A stretch of DNA of 64,000 nt from positions 26,514-90,513 of the forward strand of contig NZ_JAKVIM010000016.1 in assembly GCF_022601715.1 (NCBI RefSeq). The letters run 5' to 3'. A program made the position numbers and the translations under genes. Numbering within the stretch: the stretch's first letter is position 1; the number at the start of each line of letters is the position of its first letter. Source of the stretch: Acinetobacter zhairuonensis. GTDB taxonomy: Bacteria > Pseudomonadota > Gammaproteobacteria > Pseudomonadales > Moraxellaceae. The notes under the pieces were generated by a model, which did no database searches, had not been told where the DNA came from, and saw only the letters and a program-made list of their open reading frames with translations. Positions 9,169 to 17,719 of the stretch are shown in pieces.

Positions 9169-10101
9169 CTAAAAGTCTAATAGTTCAGCGCTCGGCCATA
9201 AATCTTTATTTATCAAATCCTTAATACAGGTTTTAATCGCTACTTTGGTGGCAAGGCTGGCTGGAGATAACTCCTCTTCTGAAATACTAATGAGATAATT
9301 CATTCGATCTAGCTCTGGAGAAACGATTTTAAGGAAGCATAAATCCGATCTTAGGTATTCAAAATAGGCACTGCCTGGCTGAATAGTTGCCATATTTAAT
9401 TGACGCACGCAGTTCATGAGTAAATGCAAACCATCGATTTCAAATTCAACATTTAACAGTTCAACTTTTTGCTCCAAGAACTTGCGTAAGCCATGACGTT
9501 GACTGGGTAAAGCCAACGGCAGCTGATTCACTTTTTCAAATTCAATTTGCTTGGTTTGAATATTGTCTGCAAAGCCATACTGATGAAGTAAATCTTCATG
9601 CGCCATTAAAAACATCGGTTCTTTCAGTAAAGGCTGAACTGACCAACTTGGATCAACATCTTGCGTAAAAATAATGGCAATATCCAGTTGGCGCGAATTG
9701 ACCAAGGTGGCTAGGTTACCAGACAGACTCTCAACCAAATGCACCTTAATATCGGGATAACGTTTAGACATCAAATTCATTAACGGTACACCCAGAACCG
9801 AAGCAATACTCGGTGAAAATCCAACACAGACATGTCCCGTTAAACGAGAAGAATGTGCGGCTTCAATGGCATATTGCGTATGTCTAAGGACCAGTTGCGC
9901 TTGTTTAAAAAAAGCTAAACCTGAAGGCGTTGGTTCCACCCCTGTGGTAGAGCGGCGTAATAAACGTGTGCAAAGTTCATCTTCTAGCTTGGAAATTTGC
10001 TGGCTTAAAGCCGAGGTTCCGACATCTAGCTTTTGTGCAGCCTTTCCAAAACTTCCAGATTCGACAATCGTCACTAAATACTTGAGCTGCTTTAATTCCA
10101 T
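9169..10101 (-). CDS. tcuR: LysR-family regulator, TcuR-like
   Basis: 310 residues with an N-terminal winged helix-turn-helix (ESGSFGKAAQKLDVGTSALSQQISKLE, residues 14-40) and a LysR substrate-binding domain from about residue 90. Placed immediately upstream of tcuA, it is the likely activator of tricarballylate catabolism, as TcuR is in Salmonella. Here it points the same way as the structural genes with a 98-base gap, so it may be partly cotranscribed with them. Family is certain; the TcuR name rests on position and general resemblance. Confidence 0.8.
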   Translation of the reverse strand: MELKQLKYLVTIVESGSFGKAAQKLDVGTSALSQQISKLEDELCTRLLRRSTTGVEPTPSGLAFFKQAQLVLRHTQYAIEAAHSSRLTGHVCVGFSPSIASVLGVPLMNLMSKRYPDIKVHLVESLSGNLATLVNSRQLDIAIIFTQDVDPSWSVQPLLKEPMFLMAHEDLLHQYGFADNIQTKQIEFEKVNQLPLALPSQRHGLRKFLEQKVELLNVEFEIDGLHLLMNCVRQLNMATIQPGSAYFEYLRSDLCFLKIVSPELDRMNYLISISEEELSPASLATKVAIKTCIKDLINKDLWPSAELLDF

Positions 10102-10588
10102 AGAATTTCCCGCCTAGGTACACGCACAATCAATACTCATGGATTTTAAAATATGACATTGATAAAAATATAGGAGAAAAAAAACATCGTGCCCAACTCG
10201 AGTTTAAACAGAGAAAGTTGAAAATGTTCACCTCCCATAGAGGTCGGTCATACCAGATAAGGTGATGCAGTTTACAGAAATTGGTTATTTAATCAAAATA
10301 CTATAGTTGGTTATGAAGATTCCCTTATAGAAAATTTATCCTAGTTTTATCTCAATCTAGACGTACTTGATCAGGACAATATTTTTATTTCCTATAGAAA
10401 GGTGAACCTAAGCATACGAATAGAATGTCATAAATTTCTAGCTATGTATTGCATTAAACAACATAACATCTACGCTGCTAATCATTAAAACTAATGAAAA
10501 TATTGGCTACCCGATTAGACATTTCTATAAAATCACTATACTTTGAAAAACATCCATAATCTTAATTTTAGTACGCTTTGGTATTCTC
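10102..10588. other. Divergent promoter region between tcuR and adeR
   Basis: 487 bases of AT-rich DNA holding the promoters of tcuR (minus) and adeR (plus). No gene or strong hairpin was recognised, and the AdeR-type tandem repeat found upstream of adeA is not present here. Confidence 0.6.
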
Positions 10589-11317
10589 TTGAACACATCC
10601 TATCATTCCTGCGACTTATCCAATAAAACCATTCTTGTGGTTGAAGATGACTTTGATATCGGTGATATTCTTGAAAGATATTTAAAAAAAGAAAATATGC
10701 ATGTAATCCGTGCTATACAAGGTCAGCAGGCGCTAGAACTGTTAAAAGTCCACGCTATTGATCTTGTGATCTTAGATATTAAACTACCCAAAAAAAATGG
10801 TTGGGAAGTGTTAACCGTTCTAAGACAGTACAGTAATGTCCCTGTGATCATGCTTACCGCCATGGATGATTTCGACAATAAAATCATGGCATTAAAAATG
10901 GGTGCCGATGACTTCGTGGTGAAGCCCTTTAATCCGAATGAAGTGATTGCTCGAGTTGAAGCGGTATTACGTCGGAGTACCTTACAGCAGGAACAAAAGA
11001 AATATCTGAACTATAAATCTATTGAAATTAATCTTGAACAACATTTGGTGTATGTCCTTCAACATGATCAAAAGCAGCTGCTAAATCTCACGCTGACTGA
11101 ATTTAATATTCTCAAGCTGATGCTGCAAAGTCCAAATAAGGTCTTTACCAGAAGTGAATTAATCGAAAAATGTATGCCCGAAAAAACGACACTAGACCGT
11201 ACCGTGGACAGTCATATTAGTAACTTACGGAAAAAGCTTGAACAAAAAGGTGCATTAGGATATTTCATCAATTTACGTGGTGTAGGCTATCGATTAGATC
11301 AAAATCATGATAACTAA
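10589..11317 (+). CDS. adeR: AdeR-like response regulator of RND efflux
   Basis: 242 residues, OmpR type: receiver domain with the acidic pair ED at 19-20, phospho-acceptor Asp63 (LVILDIKLP) and Lys112 in the ADDFVVKPF motif, then a winged-helix DNA-binding domain (about 145-240). The segments VEDDFDIGDI, the ADDFVVKPFNPNEV motif and the LNLTLTEFNILKLM region closely match A. baumannii AdeR, with the same phosphorylation numbering. The only plausible start is a TTG at 10589. It overlaps adeS by 11 bases. In A. baumannii AdeR controls adeABC from a divergent position; here adeAB lie beyond adeS in the opposite direction. Confidence 0.88.
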   Translation: MNTSYHSCDLSNKTILVVEDDFDIGDILERYLKKENMHVIRAIQGQQALELLKVHAIDLVILDIKLPKKNGWEVLTVLRQYSNVPVIMLTAMDDFDNKIMALKMGADDFVVKPFNPNEVIARVEAVLRRSTLQQEQKKYLNYKSIEINLEQHLVYVLQHDQKQLLNLTLTEFNILKLMLQSPNKVFTRSELIEKCMPEKTTLDRTVDSHISNLRKKLEQKGALGYFINLRGVGYRLDQNHDN

Positions 11318-12398
11318 ACTGAATAAAAGTTCGATTGGTATTAGCGCCCAACTACTGATCATGATGAGCGTACTGAATCTGGGCATTACCATCTTCTCCT
11401 TTGGTTTAGGTTATTTGGTTTATGGTTGGGCCACAGAAAAAGGTTTACTCGATCTCAATAATGCTTGCCCTGAAGATTTTTCTTTTACCTCTGTGGACTA
11501 TCTGTGGACTTTTTTGGTCTTGTTGACGGGCTTTTTACTGTCAACTTTTTTAGCCTTCAGATACGCTAAACGCTATACCCAGCCGATTAATGCACTGGCC
11601 AATGTTGTACAACAAATCCAGCAAGGGAATCTTTCATTAAGAATTGAACAGCAACAAGCACACATTCCGCATGAATTCATGTCACTGATCCAGAATTTTA
11701 ATGCGATGGCCAATCAGCTTGAGGTTTCAGTCAAAAATTCTACCCTTTGGAATGCGGCAATTGCACATGAACTTCGCACCCCGATCACGATTTTACAGGG
11801 TCGATTACAAGGAATTGTAGATGGTGTTTTTGAAGCAGATCCGCAGTTACATCGAAGCTTGCTCAATCAAGTCGAAGGATTATCTTATCTGGTTGAAGAT
11901 TTACGCACGCTGACTTTGGTTGAAAACCAACAATTCCGTTTAGACCTCCAAGAAACAACCCTTGAGAACAGTATTTTCAAGTGCGTTCAAATGTTTCAAG
12001 ATCGCTTTCAACACAAAGGCTTGCATGTGGTCTTTAATTTGACCCATGAAACAGTGTTATGTGATGCAAGACGTATGGAACAAGTGCTGATTGCCTTATT
12101 TTCCAATGCCTCGCGTTATGCAGACGCTGGCATACTTTCAATTACCACCAAAACAACCCAAGACCATTGGATTTTAATGCTTGAAGATCAAGGGCCAGGT
12201 ATTGATGAACAGCACCTCGAACATTTATTTAAACCCTTTTACCGTTTAGAAGAATCTCGGTCACGCTCGGAAGGTGGCACTGGTCTTGGGCTTGCGGTGA
12301 TTTACGCCATTATTGAAGCGCATCAAGGGCAAATCACGTATACAAAATCAACAGATTTTGGTGGCAGCTGTTTTACGATTCTCTTGAAAAAGTCCTAG
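11307..12398 (+). CDS. adeS: AdeS-like sensor histidine kinase
   Basis: 363 residues: membrane helices near 16-40 and 66-86 around a short periplasmic loop, a HAMP linker, the phospho-acceptor box with His154 (WNAAIAHELRTPITIL), an N box (LIALFSNASRYA), G1 (DQGPGID) and G2 (GGTGLGLAV). The stretch WNAAIAHELRTP followed by ILQGRLQGIVDGVF is nearly that of A. baumannii AdeS. It would phosphorylate AdeR in response to an unknown envelope or drug cue. Its stop is only 22 bases from the convergent GNAT gene. Confidence 0.9.
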   Translation: MITKLNKSSIGISAQLLIMMSVLNLGITIFSFGLGYLVYGWATEKGLLDLNNACPEDFSFTSVDYLWTFLVLLTGFLLSTFLAFRYAKRYTQPINALANVVQQIQQGNLSLRIEQQQAHIPHEFMSLIQNFNAMANQLEVSVKNSTLWNAAIAHELRTPITILQGRLQGIVDGVFEADPQLHRSLLNQVEGLSYLVEDLRTLTLVENQQFRLDLQETTLENSIFKCVQMFQDRFQHKGLHVVFNLTHETVLCDARRMEQVLIALFSNASRYADAGILSITTKTTQDHWILMLEDQGPGIDEQHLEHLFKPFYRLEESRSRSEGGTGLGLAVIYAIIEAHQGQITYTKSTDFGGSCFTILLKKS

Positions 12399-12420
12399 CG
12401 CTAGATAAAGGTCTCAAATC

Positions 12421-12960
12421 CTACTTTTTATCTAACCATTCTTTTTTCAATATGGCGTATTGAAGGGTATTTTCATATTTTGGCGTTCCATCTTCATGTT
12501 GAACAAAAGAAATATATTCGACAAAACATCCTTCTTTACGCATGCCTAACCGTTCACACAGTTTTTGTGAGGCATGATTATCTTCCTCGACATAAGCATA
12601 GATTCTACGTGCATTGAGCTGATTGAAAAGATGATCTAAGAATGCATCAGCACTCTCATAGGCAAAGCCTTGACCATGAAAATTTGCATTGAAGTTCCAC
12701 CCTACGGAGTAGGTATCCGGTTCTTCATGGATAAAAAACAGCTCACCAATGACTTGATTGCTTTGTTTTAACTGAACTGCAAGATAATCTTTACTCTGCT
12801 GTCTTGCTTTTATTTTTTCAATCGCTTGTTCAATATTTAAAATTTGTTCACCGATAAAACAATTCACTTTGGGCTGAGAAAGATAAGCCAGTAAATCACT
12901 CGCATCTTCAATTTCAAATGCTCGCAAAACCAATCTTGCTGTTTCAATCTTTAATTGCAT
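12421..12960 (-). CDS. GNAT N-acetyltransferase (RimJ/RimL type)
   Basis: 179 residues with the RimJ/RimL/SpeG-like acetyltransferase layout: ETARLVLRAFEIEDA at the start, a central VGWNFNANFHGQGFAYES acetyl-CoA loop and NHASQKLCERLGMRKEG near the end. These cytoplasmic enzymes transfer an acetyl group to protein N-termini, amino acids, polyamines or drugs; the substrate is not evident. It lies between adeS and adeB, 86 bases downstream of adeB, separated from it by a hairpin (12999-13028), so it probably has its own promoter or depends on readthrough. Confidence 0.85.
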   Translation of the reverse strand: MQLKIETARLVLRAFEIEDASDLLAYLSQPKVNCFIGEQILNIEQAIEKIKARQQSKDYLAVQLKQSNQVIGELFFIHEEPDTYSVGWNFNANFHGQGFAYESADAFLDHLFNQLNARRIYAYVEEDNHASQKLCERLGMRKEGCFVEYISFVQHEDGTPKYENTLQYAILKKEWLDKK

Positions 12961-12998
12961 TGCATAAACCTCGTTTAAATATTAAACAACATCGTCCA

Positions 12999-13028
12999 AT
13001 GAGATAAAGTGAACACACCTTATCTCAT
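12999..13028 (-). terminator. Stem-loop after adeB
   Basis: 13-bp stem (12999-13011 with 13016-13028), 4-base loop, about 18 bases after the adeB stop. Fully paired only on minus-strand RNA (one G-U). The following sequence is only moderately T-rich, so some readthrough into the GNAT gene is possible. Confidence 0.65.
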
Positions 13029-13046
13029 GACCATACTGGACTTGGG

Positions 13047-16000
13047 CTACTCGTGAGAATGTTTTCGCTGAGAGAACTTTTCTACCATGTTCATCACGAA
13101 AATAAAGAACACTGGAACAAAAAAGATTGCCAGAATGGTGGCACTGATCATGCCGCCAAAGACGCCTGTACCAATGGCTTTTTGCGTTTCCGAACTGGCA
13201 CCTGTCGCGATTACCAAGGGAATCACACCACAGGTAAATGCCAAAGACGTCATTAAAATAGGACGTAACCTTAGTTTTGCTGCGGCTACGGTTGCCTCCA
13301 CCAAGCTCATGCCCTCTTGTCTCAATGTTTTGGCAAACTCAACAATCAAAATTGCATTTTTTGCAGATAAACCAATAATGGTTATCAAACCAACTTTGAA
13401 GAAAATGTCATTGGGCATGCCTCGTATCATCACTGCGATAAACGCACCCACCATGCCAAGGGGAACCACCAGCATCACCGATAAAGGAATTGACCAGCTT
13501 TCATATAGCGCAGCCAACACCAAAAACACCACCAGCATCGATAAGATCAGCAAGAATGTGGTCTGCGCTTCAGACTGTCTTTCTTCCAGAGAAATTCCCG
13601 TCCACTCATAACCGACACCTTTAGGCAATTGTGCAATCAGACGTTCCATTTCAAGCATCGCCTGACCAGAAGAAAATCCTGCTGCGGGACTCCCTGTAAT
13701 ACTTAAAGCAGGTCGACCATTGTAGCGGTTGTACTGCTGTGGAGCGTGCTGCCAAACAGGTGTGATCACTTCAGACATCGATACCAGTTTACCACTCTGG
13801 CTATTCACCTTAATTTTAACAATATCCTCAATGCTCATTCTAGATTTGGCATCCAGCTGTACAATCACTTGCTGCATACGATCCTGATTGGGGAAGTCAT
13901 TGATATACATAGACCCCATCGAGGTCGAAATAATATCCGTGACATCACTAAAATTGACACCAAGTGCCTGTAATTTTTCACGATCAATTTTAAGCTGTAC
14001 CGTGCTCCCATCTGGTAAACCTTCGGCATACACACCCGTGAGTTTTTTATTTTGTGTAGCAAGTGCAATCAGTTGATCTTGCGCTTTGATCAACGCATCC
14101 ATCCCAATATTGCCTCTATCAAGCAGACGCAAAGTAAAACCAGACGATGTCCCTAATTCATCAATCGCAGGTGGCAAAACAGACATGGTCTGCCCTTCTG
14201 AGCTTTCAGTCATGGCCATATTGGCATTGTTCACAACCTCTTGTGCAGTAATAGTTCGCTCTTTAAAATCGGTCAGATTGGTAAAAAACATCGCTGTATT
14301 TTGACCTGAACCACTAAATCCAAATCCTAAAATCGCCATATTGTCTTTAATGCCTTTTTCATGATTCAGAAATTGCTGAAACTCATCAACCACCTTCATG
14401 GTACGCTGCTGAGTGGCATCTGCGGGCAACTGAATGGAGGTCATAAACCAGCCTTGATCTTCCTCTGGCATAAATGCAGTTGGCACCATTTTAAAACTGA
14501 AGATCAGCACCGCCACAATGCCCACAAAAATCAGCATGGCGGGGAAAATATGCCGAGTAACTCGAAACAGTATTCGCTCGTATTGACCATTTAATTTTTC
14601 AAAATTTCGATCAAACCAGCCAAAAAACCCTTTTTTCTCATGGTGGGCATGAATAGGTTTTAATAACGTTGCACATAATGCAGGCGTTAATGTCAGTGCC
14701 AAGAATGCTGAAAACAGAATAGAAACCGACATGGTAATGGTAAATTGACGGTAAATAATCCCCACAGAGCCTGCGGCTAATGCCATCGGTAAAAATACCG
14801 CAGCCAAGACTAGGGTAATCCCGATAATGGGGTTGGTAATTTCTGTCATGGCTTTTGAGGTTGCTTCAATAGGAGACAAGTGTTCTGTTGCCATGATCCT
14901 TTCCACGTTCTCAATCACCACAATCGCATCATCCACAATAATTCCGATGGCGAGCACCATGCCAAACATGGTTAACACGTTAATTGAAAACCCTGCAATC
15001 AGCATGACTGCAAAGGTTCCTAGCAAGGCAATTGGCGCCACAATCGCAGGAATTAAGGTATAGCGAATATTGTGAAGAAATATAAACATCACAATAAATA
15101 CCAACACCATCGCCTCTAGCAAGGTGTTAATCACCTTTTCAATCGATACTTTTACAAAGGGCGCTGTATCGTAGGGAATAGAAAATTTCATGCCTTGTGG
15201 TAAAGAGGCACTGAGCTGATCGAGTTTTGCTTGAACGCCTTGTGCGGTTTTCACTGCATTGGCACCGGGACTCATTTGAATGGCGATAGCAGTCGAGGGT
15301 TTACCATTTTCCAGAATGGCAAAATTATAAGACTGCGCACCAATTTCAATTCGAGCCACATCTGATAATTTAACATTTGCCCCATTTTTATTTGATTTCA
15401 GGCTGATATTTTCGAATTGCTCAATATTTTCAAGCTGACCTAAAGCGGTTAAAGGAATGCTAATCTGCTGATCTTTTGACGCAGGCAAATCTCCGATTCG
15501 CCCAGGAGAAATTGGAATATTCTGATTTTGAATGGCTGTATTAACATCTTTAATACTAAGTCCATATGCAACCAAGCGATCAGGATCGACCCAAATGCGC
15601 ATGGCTTTTTCCGCACCAAAATTTTGAACCTTACCCACGCCATTGACCCGCTTTAGCTCTTCAATCACAAAGCGAGCCATGTAATCACTCAGATCAACTT
15701 CTGAATAACGATTATCTGGGGAATTGAGTCCCACAATCATCAAAAATCCTGAAGATGCGGCATCAACCATCAAACCTTGCTGCCGTACCGACTGTGGCAG
15801 CCTAGATTCAATTGCTTTGATTTTGTTTTGCACATCGACTTGGGCGAGTTCAACATCTGTACCAGGCTTAAAGGTCGCTGTGATGGTTGCACTGCCCGAG
15901 TTATCCGATGTAGAGCTGTAATAGAGTAAGTTTTTAACCCCAGACATCTCGCGCTCAATCAAGGTGACTACACTATCATTGAGGGTTTTAGGTGTCGCAC

Positions 16001-16151
16001 CAGGATAAGTTGCAGTAATACTAATTTGTGGAGGCGCTACACTGGGAAAACGGGCAATGGGTAATTTCGGGATACTCAGCACCCCAAATAGAATAATAAA
16101 TAATGCAATAACCCATGCAAAAATTGGTCTATGTATGAAAAACTGAGACAT
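13047..16151 (-). CDS. adeB: RND multidrug efflux transporter AdeB-like
   Basis: 1034 residues, the full length of an RND pump of the HAE1 family. The N-terminus MSQFFIHRPIFAWVIALFII and many later blocks match A. baumannii AdeB. Transmembrane helix 4 carries the proton-relay Asp pair (GMVLAIGIIVDDAIVVIENV, around residue 407). Two large periplasmic loops form the drug-binding porter domain, and EEDQGWFMTSIQLP marks the second. It expels aminoglycosides, tetracyclines and other drugs with proton exchange in the A. baumannii system. It follows adeA with a 2-base gap. No adeC outer-membrane channel gene follows, so an unlinked channel such as AdeK would be needed. Confidence 0.92.
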   Translation of the reverse strand: MSQFFIHRPIFAWVIALFIILFGVLSIPKLPIARFPSVAPPQISITATYPGATPKTLNDSVVTLIEREMSGVKNLLYYSSTSDNSGSATITATFKPGTDVELAQVDVQNKIKAIESRLPQSVRQQGLMVDAASSGFLMIVGLNSPDNRYSEVDLSDYMARFVIEELKRVNGVGKVQNFGAEKAMRIWVDPDRLVAYGLSIKDVNTAIQNQNIPISPGRIGDLPASKDQQISIPLTALGQLENIEQFENISLKSNKNGANVKLSDVARIEIGAQSYNFAILENGKPSTAIAIQMSPGANAVKTAQGVQAKLDQLSASLPQGMKFSIPYDTAPFVKVSIEKVINTLLEAMVLVFIVMFIFLHNIRYTLIPAIVAPIALLGTFAVMLIAGFSINVLTMFGMVLAIGIIVDDAIVVIENVERIMATEHLSPIEATSKAMTEITNPIIGITLVLAAVFLPMALAAGSVGIIYRQFTITMSVSILFSAFLALTLTPALCATLLKPIHAHHEKKGFFGWFDRNFEKLNGQYERILFRVTRHIFPAMLIFVGIVAVLIFSFKMVPTAFMPEEDQGWFMTSIQLPADATQQRTMKVVDEFQQFLNHEKGIKDNMAILGFGFSGSGQNTAMFFTNLTDFKERTITAQEVVNNANMAMTESSEGQTMSVLPPAIDELGTSSGFTLRLLDRGNIGMDALIKAQDQLIALATQNKKLTGVYAEGLPDGSTVQLKIDREKLQALGVNFSDVTDIISTSMGSMYINDFPNQDRMQQVIVQLDAKSRMSIEDIVKIKVNSQSGKLVSMSEVITPVWQHAPQQYNRYNGRPALSITGSPAAGFSSGQAMLEMERLIAQLPKGVGYEWTGISLEERQSEAQTTFLLILSMLVVFLVLAALYESWSIPLSVMLVVPLGMVGAFIAVMIRGMPNDIFFKVGLITIIGLSAKNAILIVEFAKTLRQEGMSLVEATVAAAKLRLRPILMTSLAFTCGVIPLVIATGASSETQKAIGTGVFGGMISATILAIFFVPVFFIFVMNMVEKFSQRKHSHE

Positions 16152-16153
16152 TT

Positions 16154-17314
16154 TTAATGTGCTCCTTTTTCAGAGGTAGCTACAGATGGTTGCCAGATTT
16201 TTATTTTTAATTCCTGCTCTGGCTGAATACGATCTGCACCTTCAACCACGACTTTTTCACCAGCACTCAAGCCACTGGTTATCACATAATTACTTTGATA
16301 ACGCTGCCCTAACTGAACAGGTTTAACAACAGCCTGCCCCTGCGGATTAATGACGGTAACATTGGTCTTGCCACTCATATCATGTTGAATTGCTTGTTCC
16401 GGTATCAAAATCGCCTTGTCAATTACAGCGCGATTAATGTTGACCCGCACATACATGCCCGGTAAAAGCTCTTGCTGGTGATTATTGACGAGAATTCGAA
16501 TTGTGACATCACCCGTATCGGGATCAACATTAGTATCTGAAAACAGTAATTTACCCTTTGCTTGATAAGGCTTGCCCTGACTATTTAAAATGACGACTTG
16601 AGGTTGCACATCAGATACTGTTCCTTGTTGTAATGCTTCTTGTAATTTCTCATATTCACTAATAGATTGTTTTACATCAACATAAACTTGACTGATCTGT
16701 TGAATGACAGCCAGCGCCTTAGTATCTGCTTGACCAACCAATGCACCTTCCGTCACTAAAATCTGACCAATACGACCAGAAATAGGTGCTGTAACCGTAG
16801 AATATTTTAAGTTCAATTTTTGTCTGGTTAATGCTGCTTTTAGTTGAGCAACATCGGCTATCGCTTGACGATAGGCTGTCTCAGTATTGTTATATTCTTG
16901 CTGGCTAATTGCATGGCTTGACAATAATTGTTCATAACGAGCAAGAAGCGATTTTAAACGCATCACTTCAGCCTGAGCACGTTGCAATGTGGCTTGATTA
17001 CTCTCTACATCTGCTTGCAAGATATCGGAATTAATTTTGAATAGCGGCTGCCCTGCTTTGACATCAGAACCTTGTGTAAATAAAACCTTTTCCACAATCC
17101 CCCCGACTTGTGGACGAATTTCTGCAATTCGGTAGGCTGCTACGCGTGCAGGAAGATTTTCAATAAGATGAATTGGTTGATGCTGTGCAGTAAACACGCT
17201 CACAACCGCGGGTGGCTGTTCAGTTTGAATTTCTTCAGCATTTTGTTTACAGCCCATAAGCATGGCTGCACTCATCCCTAATGCACAAAGCTTAAGATGA
17301 AAGTGATTGTTCAT
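16154..17314 (-). CDS. adeA: RND efflux periplasmic adaptor lipoprotein AdeA-like
   Basis: 386 residues with a lipoprotein signal (AMLMGC, Cys22), matching AdeA/AcrA-type membrane-fusion proteins. It has a lipoyl-like half (EIRPQVGGIVEKVLFTQGSDV), an alpha-hairpin about 95-165, the second lipoyl half (YSTVTAPISGRIGQILV) and a beta-barrel domain. It bridges AdeB to an outer-membrane channel. It is the first gene of the adeAB operon; a tandem repeat resembling the AdeR operator lies 65-86 bases before its start codon (17379-17400). Confidence 0.9.
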   Translation of the reverse strand: MNNHFHLKLCALGMSAAMLMGCKQNAEEIQTEQPPAVVSVFTAQHQPIHLIENLPARVAAYRIAEIRPQVGGIVEKVLFTQGSDVKAGQPLFKINSDILQADVESNQATLQRAQAEVMRLKSLLARYEQLLSSHAISQQEYNNTETAYRQAIADVAQLKAALTRQKLNLKYSTVTAPISGRIGQILVTEGALVGQADTKALAVIQQISQVYVDVKQSISEYEKLQEALQQGTVSDVQPQVVILNSQGKPYQAKGKLLFSDTNVDPDTGDVTIRILVNNHQQELLPGMYVRVNINRAVIDKAILIPEQAIQHDMSGKTNVTVINPQGQAVVKPVQLGQRYQSNYVITSGLSAGEKVVVEGADRIQPEQELKIKIWQPSVATSEKGAH

Positions 17315-17378
17315 TCTAACTACAAGAAAATTAATGATGGTTGCTATTGTTAAAACTGAGTGTCAAATTTCTGCCAAT

Positions 17379-17400
17379 ATTGTGTTGAGATTGTGTGGAG
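17379..17400. promoter_or_regulatory. Candidate AdeR operator: tandem 11-bp repeat
   Basis: Two adjacent 11-mers, ATTGTGTTGAG (17379-17389) and ATTGTGTGGAG (17390-17400), differing at one base. As I recall it, the A. baumannii AdeR site upstream of adeA is a tandem 11-bp-spaced repeat built on AAGTGTGGAG. Core, spacing and position before adeA agree. A weaker third half (GAAATGTG) follows. Confidence 0.7.
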
Positions 17401-17719
17401 AGAAATGTGAATCTCTTTTTAAAGTAAAATTTCTTTATCTTAAAATATCCAGACCAGAATTATTTTGCCGATGACTATTTTGTTTATTTTTCAACCTTTT
17501 TTATAAATTCATATAACTCAAAATAAACAGCATTGCTAACGTAGTATAAAGCTGAATTAAACTGCGCAAGGCTGAGTCTTAAAAAATTTATGTGTTGAGC
17601 CATCCCGCTTTCTGTTCTATCTTTCTGGAATCTATTTCAAAAAAACTCAGTTTGATATTTACTTTAATAAAATAATAAATACAATCATTCTCATTTTAAA
17701 GCTATAGATATCCCCCTTG
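17401..17719. other. Remainder of the adeA / TonB-receptor divergent promoter region
   Basis: AT-rich intergenic DNA upstream of adeA (minus) and the TonB-dependent receptor (plus). Apart from the Fur-like box at 17674-17692 and the adjoining AdeR-type repeat, no gene or hairpin was recognised. Confidence 0.6.
17674..17692. promoter_or_regulatory. Fur box upstream of the TonB-dependent receptor
   Basis: Nineteen bases matching the Fur consensus GATAATGATAATCATTATC at 14 of 19 positions by my count, including the whole AATCATT core. It ends 27 bases before the receptor's start codon, a position suited to iron-dependent repression. Confidence 0.7.

Noticed and set aside
12421..12960. GNAT gene as an aminoglycoside acetyltransferase
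   Set aside because: Its motifs are of the RimJ/RimL type and nothing specific to known resistance enzymes is seen; proximity to the pump is not evidence.
13087..13611. 174-codon plus-strand frame opposite adeB
   Set aside because: It is fully inside the minus-strand adeB, has a low-complexity composition and no recognisable family or ribosome site.
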